From Desulfatitalea sp. (GTDB taxonomy: Bacteria; Desulfobacterota; Desulfobacteria; Desulfobacterales; Desulfosarcinaceae), in NCBI GenBank assembly GCA_013041835.1, contig JABDRH010000499.1, positions 1 through 9,542 on the forward strand: a DNA stretch of 9,542 nucleotides. Direction: 5' to 3'. Shown piece after piece: positions 6,546-9,542 of this stretch. Positions within the stretch are counted from its first letter, which is position 1; the number at the start of each line of letters is the position of its first letter. The translations under genes were made by a program, and so were the position numbers. The notes beneath the pieces are model-generated. The model was not told where the DNA came from. It did no database searches and saw only the letters and a program-made list of their open reading frames with translations.

Positions 6546-7806
6546 CATGCCGGACCACCCCATCAAGTCCATTGATATCGTCAATAAAGGCCTGAACCGC
6601 CGCTACCGGGCTGAAAAACGGTTCCGGCGAATAGGCCTTGGCGCCGTGGTCATCAGCATCACCTTTCTCTCCTTGCTGTTCATCAGCATTATCGGCAGGG
6701 GACACGGCGCCGTGTTTCAGACGCACATGCTGCTTGAGATCCACTTCGATCCCGAAATCTTTATCGGCGTCGAGGCCGGAGCGGCCGACTACGCCAGACT
6801 GGTCAAACAGGCCCTGCATGCCCAGTTCCCCGACGCCGCGACGCGGGGTGAAAAGCGTGCGCTCTACGGTATCGTCAGTTCCGGAGCAGCCTTCCAGCTC
6901 AGACACATGGTAATGGAAGATCCCGGCCTGATCGGCAAACGGCAATCCATCTGGGTGAGCGCCGACGACGACGTGGATATGCTCATCAAGGGCAACCTGT
7001 CCGCCGAAAGCGGCCGGTTGAGTGAAAACCAATTGGCTTGGATCGAACGCTTGCAAGCCCAGGCGCGTTTGAAGAAAAAATTCAACACCGCGTTTTTCAC
7101 CGCCGGCGACAGCCGTGAACCGGAACAGGCCGGCATCTTGGGAGCGGCCAGCGGTAGTTTCTTCACGCTGCTGATCACCCTGATGCTCTCCTTTCCCATC
7201 GGTGTGGCCACAGCCATCTATCTGGAGGAGTTCGCACCCAAGAACCGCTGGACCGACCTGATTGAAGTCAATATCAACAACTTGGCCGCCGTTCCGTCCA
7301 TCGTATTCGGCCTGCTGGGCCTGGCGGTGTTTCTCAATGCCTTCGGCCTGCCCCGCTCGGCGCCGCTGGTGGGCGGATTGGTGCTGACCTTGATGACCCT
7401 GCCCACCATCATCATTGCCAGCCGCGCGTCACTGCAGTCCGTGCCGCCGTCCATCCGCGATGCCGCCCTGGGCATCGGCGCCAGCAAGATGCAAATGATC
7501 CTGCACCATGTGCTTCCCCTGGCCATGCCGGGCATGCTCACGGGAACCATCATCGGCATGGCCAGGGCTCTGGGAGAGACGGCGCCGCTGCTGATGATCG
7601 GCATGGTGGCATTTATCGTGGACATTCCGGGCGGCTTCACCGATCCGGCCAGCGCCTTGCCCGTGCAGATCTATCTTTGGGCCGACAGCCCCGAACGCGC
7701 GTTTGAGGAGCGTACCGCCGCGGCCACCATGACGTTGCTGCTCTTCTTAATCGTGATGAATGGGTTTGCCGTGGTGCTGCGAAAGCGATTGGAACGGCGT
7801 TGGTAA
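6538..7806 (+). CDS. pstA: Phosphate ABC transporter permease PstA, long form with periplasmic extension
   Basis: PstA is the second permease subunit and pairs with PstC in the inner membrane. The protein has 422 residues, against roughly 296 in E. coli. A basic cytoplasmic N-terminus (RRYRAEKRFRR, 21-31) precedes the first membrane segment (32-53). A hydrophilic, presumably periplasmic region of about 148 residues follows (54-201), and then the transporter core with segments near 202-228, 247-268, 275-296, 331-358 and 396-416. The EAA-type loop lies near 308-328 (LGIGASKMQMILHHVLPLAM) and is followed by the family hallmark ALGETAPLLMIG (344-355). The N-terminal region resembles the DUF3333 type found in long PstA proteins (from memory). 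The gene overlaps pstC by 8 bp (ATGAGTAG). A second in-frame ATG at 6547 would remove three residues and cannot be excluded. Confidence 0.94.
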   Translation: MSSMPDHPIKSIDIVNKGLNRRYRAEKRFRRIGLGAVVISITFLSLLFISIIGRGHGAVFQTHMLLEIHFDPEIFIGVEAGAADYARLVKQALHAQFPDAATRGEKRALYGIVSSGAAFQLRHMVMEDPGLIGKRQSIWVSADDDVDMLIKGNLSAESGRLSENQLAWIERLQAQARLKKKFNTAFFTAGDSREPEQAGILGAASGSFFTLLITLMLSFPIGVATAIYLEEFAPKNRWTDLIEVNINNLAAVPSIVFGLLGLAVFLNAFGLPRSAPLVGGLVLTLMTLPTIIIASRASLQSVPPSIRDAALGIGASKMQMILHHVLPLAMPGMLTGTIIGMARALGETAPLLMIGMVAFIVDIPGGFTDPASALPVQIYLWADSPERAFEERTAAATMTLLLFLIVMNGFAVVLRKRLERRW

Positions 7807-7862
7807 GCCCATCGGGGGGAAAGAGACGCTTGGCCCTTGTTTCAAATACAGAACATCTATTC

Positions 7863-7869
7863 AAGGAGG
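7863..7869 (+). promoter_or_regulatory. Strong ribosome binding site of pstS
   Basis: AAGGAGG lies 5 nt before the ATG at 7875. It is the best Shine-Dalgarno match in the window and fixes the pstS start over an in-frame TTG at 7800 that would place 25 residues ahead of the signal peptide. High translation suits a binding protein needed in excess over its permease. Confidence 0.88.
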
Positions 7870-7874
7870 ACACC

Positions 7875-8933
7875 ATGTTCAAAAAGGCAATGTATCTCAC
7901 TGTTTCACTGGCGCTGCTCGGATTCTTCGCCACGACACCGGCCGCGGCCGACGCAGCGCGGGATTACGTCAGCATCGTGGGTTCGTCCACGGTCTACCCC
8001 TTCGCAACGGTGGTGGCCGAACAATTCGGTAAAACAACCGCCTTTAAAACCCCAAAAATCGAATCCACCGGTTCGGGCGGCGGCTTTCAACTCTTTTGCA
8101 CCGGTGTCGGCGTCTCGTATCCGGACATCACCAATGCCAGTCGCCGAATGAAAAAATCCGAATGCGCCCTGTGTGAAAAGAACGGCGTGCAAGCGGTCGT
8201 GGAAGTCAAGATCGGTTATGACGGCATCGTGATGGCCAATACGAAAAAGGCCAAACGACTCTCGCTGACCCGCAAAGCGCTCTACCTGGCCCTGGCCAAA
8301 AAGGTGCCCGATCCAAGCGGCAAAGAGGCCTGGGTTGAAAATCCGTATAAAACCTGGAAGGATATCGATGCCGCCTTGCCCGCCAAAAAAATCGAAGTGC
8401 TGGGGCCGCCCCCGACCTCCGGCACCCGCGACGCCTTCGTGGAGCTGGTGATGGAAAACGGCGCCAAATCCTTTGGCTGGATCAAAGCCATGGATAAAAA
8501 AGAGTTCAAAAATGCGGCCCACACCCTCCGCGAAGACGGCGTTTATATCGAGGCCGGCGAGAACGACAACCTCATCGTGCAAAAGCTGGAAGCCAATCCC
8601 GATGCCTTGGGTATTTTCGGGTTCAGCTTCCTGGATCAGAATACCGACAAAATCCAAGGCGCCAAAATCGACGGCGTGGCGCCTTCCTTCGACGCCATTG
8701 CCGACGGCAGCTATCCGGTTTCACGCCCCTTGTTCTTCTATGTGAAGAAGGCGCATGTCGGTAAAATTCCCGGCATTGCCGAGTACCTGAAAGCATTCAG
8801 CTCTGAAAAGGCCTGGGGCCCCGAAGGCTACCTGGCCGACAAGGGGTTGATTCCCATGCCCGATGCCGAAAGAAAAAAGACCGCCGCCGACGTGGCTAAC
8901 TTGAACGAACTGCCGTGCGATGGGCTTAATTAG
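7875..8933 (+). CDS. pstS: Periplasmic phosphate-binding protein PstS
   Basis: PstS binds phosphate in the periplasm and delivers it to PstC/PstA. The 352-residue precursor begins with a classical Sec signal peptide ([10 protein letters not shown], hydrophobic stretch to about residue 18) with likely cleavage after the AAA ending at Ala25 or ADA ending at Ala27. There is no lipobox. Phosphate-site motifs typical of the family are visible: [10 protein letters not shown] (34-43), the STGSGGGF segment near 64-71, the [13 protein letters not shown] segment, and [11 protein letters not shown] (roughly residues 178-188). The protein resembles the PstS type common in alpha- and gammaproteobacteria, which accompanies long PstC and PstA. 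It lies 68 bp after pstA, with no clear promoter of its own in that gap. Its position between the permeases and the ATPase is unusual. A strong hairpin follows the stop codon. Confidence 0.95.
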   Translation: MFKKAMYLTVSLALLGFFATTPAAADAARDYVSIVGSSTVYPFATVVAEQFGKTTAFKTPKIESTGSGGGFQLFCTGVGVSYPDITNASRRMKKSECALCEKNGVQAVVEVKIGYDGIVMANTKKAKRLSLTRKALYLALAKKVPDPSGKEAWVENPYKTWKDIDAALPAKKIEVLGPPPTSGTRDAFVELVMENGAKSFGWIKAMDKKEFKNAAHTLREDGVYIEAGENDNLIVQKLEANPDALGIFGFSFLDQNTDKIQGAKIDGVAPSFDAIADGSYPVSRPLFFYVKKAHVGKIPGIAEYLKAFSSEKAWGPEGYLADKGLIPMPDAERKKTAADVANLNELPCDGLN

Positions 8934-8963
8934 TTGCATCGTTCTGTACGCCACCTTACACTA

Positions 8964-9002
8964 CCAAAGGGTGCCATGCCGTTTCAGCATGGCACCCTTT
9001 GG
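8964..9002 (+). terminator. Perfect 16-bp stem hairpin between pstS and pstB (stabiliser or attenuator)
   Basis: The arms CCAAAGGGTGCCATGC (8964-8979) and GCATGGCACCCTTTGG (8987-9002) are perfectly complementary around a 7-nt loop. The hairpin starts 30 nt after the pstS stop and ends 47 nt before the pstB start. No U-tract follows on either strand, so it is not a standard intrinsic terminator. It more likely blocks 3' exonuclease decay of the upstream pstS message, or causes partial termination, which would raise PstS relative to PstB. The structure is seen directly; the role is inferred. Confidence 0.7.
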
Positions 9003-9049
9003 CACCATCTGAAAATCAACGGAACCGGACGGTAAACAAGGAATTCGGC

Positions 9050-9542
9050 GTGAACATGCAAGCGCAAACAAACAAAACGGAAAACAATACCAACCGGGCG
9101 ACCCAGATTAACGCACGCGACCAGCGTGTCGTGCAAACCGTCGGGGAAGCCTTTGTGGACGATCCTCGCATCGTGTGCCGCGATGTCAATGTCTTCTATG
9201 GCGAAAAGCATGCCATCCGTGACGTCTCCATTGATATCGCCCGCAACCAGGTCATCGCCATGATCGGGCCGTCCGGCTGTGGAAAATCCACCTTCCTGCG
9301 CTGTTTGAACCGCATGAACGATACCATTGACGGCTGTAAGGTGACGGGAACCATTCTGCTCGACGGCATGGATATTCATGACAAGCAACTCGATGTCGTG
9401 CCCTTGCGCGCACAGGTGGGCATGGTGTTTCAAAAACCCAATCCCTTCCCCAAATCGATCTACGACAATGTGGCATACGGCCCCAAGATCCATGGCTTGG
9501 CCCCCACGCGGTCCGATCTGGAGCGGATCGTGGAGACCTCGC
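9050..9542 (+). CDS. pstB: Phosphate ABC transporter ATP-binding protein PstB (3' end cut by window)
   Basis: PstB is the cytoplasmic ATPase that drives phosphate import by PstC/PstA. Only the first 164 codons are in the window. The Walker A motif GPSGCGKST lies at residues 73-81. The Q-loop is in [11 protein letters not shown] (Gln128), and the PstB-typical [17 protein letters not shown] follows. The signature motif and Walker B lie beyond the edge. The GTG at 9050 is preferred because AAGGAA (9038-9043) sits 6 nt upstream; the in-frame ATG at 9056 would be 12 nt away and lose two residues. Compared with E. coli PstB, Walker A is about 37 residues further in. This reflects a hydrophilic, Asn/Gln/Thr-rich N-terminal extension before the conserved [13 protein letters not shown] strand. 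It continues the operon after the pstS hairpin. Confidence 0.93.
   Translation, partial: MNMQAQTNKTENNTNRATQINARDQRVVQTVGEAFVDDPRIVCRDVNVFYGEKHAIRDVSIDIARNQVIAMIGPSGCGKSTFLRCLNRMNDTIDGCKVTGTILLDGMDIHDKQLDVVPLRAQVGMVFQKPNPFPKSIYDNVAYGPKIHGLAPTRSDLERIVETS

Noticed and set aside
7800..7874. Upstream TTG start for pstS giving 377 residues
   Set aside because: It would bury the Sec signal peptide 25 residues in and has no ribosome binding site; ATG 7875 has a near-perfect one.
7905..8657. 250-codon open frame on the minus strand inside pstS
   Set aside because: It is antisense to pstS, and its composition mirrors the opposite-strand codons with no known motif.
8933..8961. Possible second Pho box before pstB: GTTGCAT, CTGTACG, CTTACAC at 11-bp spacing
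   Set aside because: The units share too few positions with each other and with the 5047-5086 array (only CTTACAC matches 5 of 7). It lies at the pstS 3' end, directly before the hairpin.

Overview
The window (roughly 57% GC by eye) reads as chromosomal DNA of a Gram-negative bacterium. The best guess is a Desulfobacterota/deltaproteobacterial lineage, possibly a Desulfosarcina- or Desulfobacter-like sulfate reducer. This is inferred from the ispG-proS-rel gene order, the short archaeal/eukaryal-type prolyl-tRNA synthetase, and a long Rel protein whose likely N-terminus is MIRISDII. No rRNA, tRNA, CRISPR array, insertion sequence or phage gene was seen. Every gene is on the + strand.

Region 1 (about 102-4986) is a housekeeping block. 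ispG (MEP isoprenoid pathway, [4Fe-4S] enzyme) overlaps proS by 17 bp. proS is followed by a bifunctional (p)ppGpp synthetase/hydrolase of the RelA/SpoT family. The short proS-rel junction is ambiguous: the conserved Rel start at 2842 has no ribosome binding site, a well-placed ribosome binding site upstream serves a different frame (a 34-37 codon ORF ending inside rel), and the Rel frame itself is open and protein-like back to 2737.

Region 2 (4987-5153) is a 167-bp intergenic segment. It carries four direct 7-bp repeats with exact 11-bp spacing (5047-5086), the architecture of a PhoB/PhoP (Pho box) operator, directly upstream of the phosphate transport genes.

Region 3 (5154-9542, open at the right edge) is a high-affinity phosphate ABC transporter operon in the order pstC-pstA-pstS-pstB rather than the usual pstS-pstC-pstA-pstB. 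Both permeases have extra N-terminal periplasmic regions. pstS has the strongest ribosome binding site in the window. It is separated from pstB by a perfect 16-bp-stem hairpin without a U-tract, which looks like an mRNA stabiliser or partial attenuator. pstB is cut by the window end after the Q-loop. PstS captures phosphate in the periplasm, PstC and PstA form the channel, and PstB powers it. phoU and perhaps phoB/phoR may follow outside the window.

No clearly new multi-gene system was found. The points most worth checking are the Pho-box array, the placement of pstS with its downstream hairpin, and the conflicting start signals of rel.
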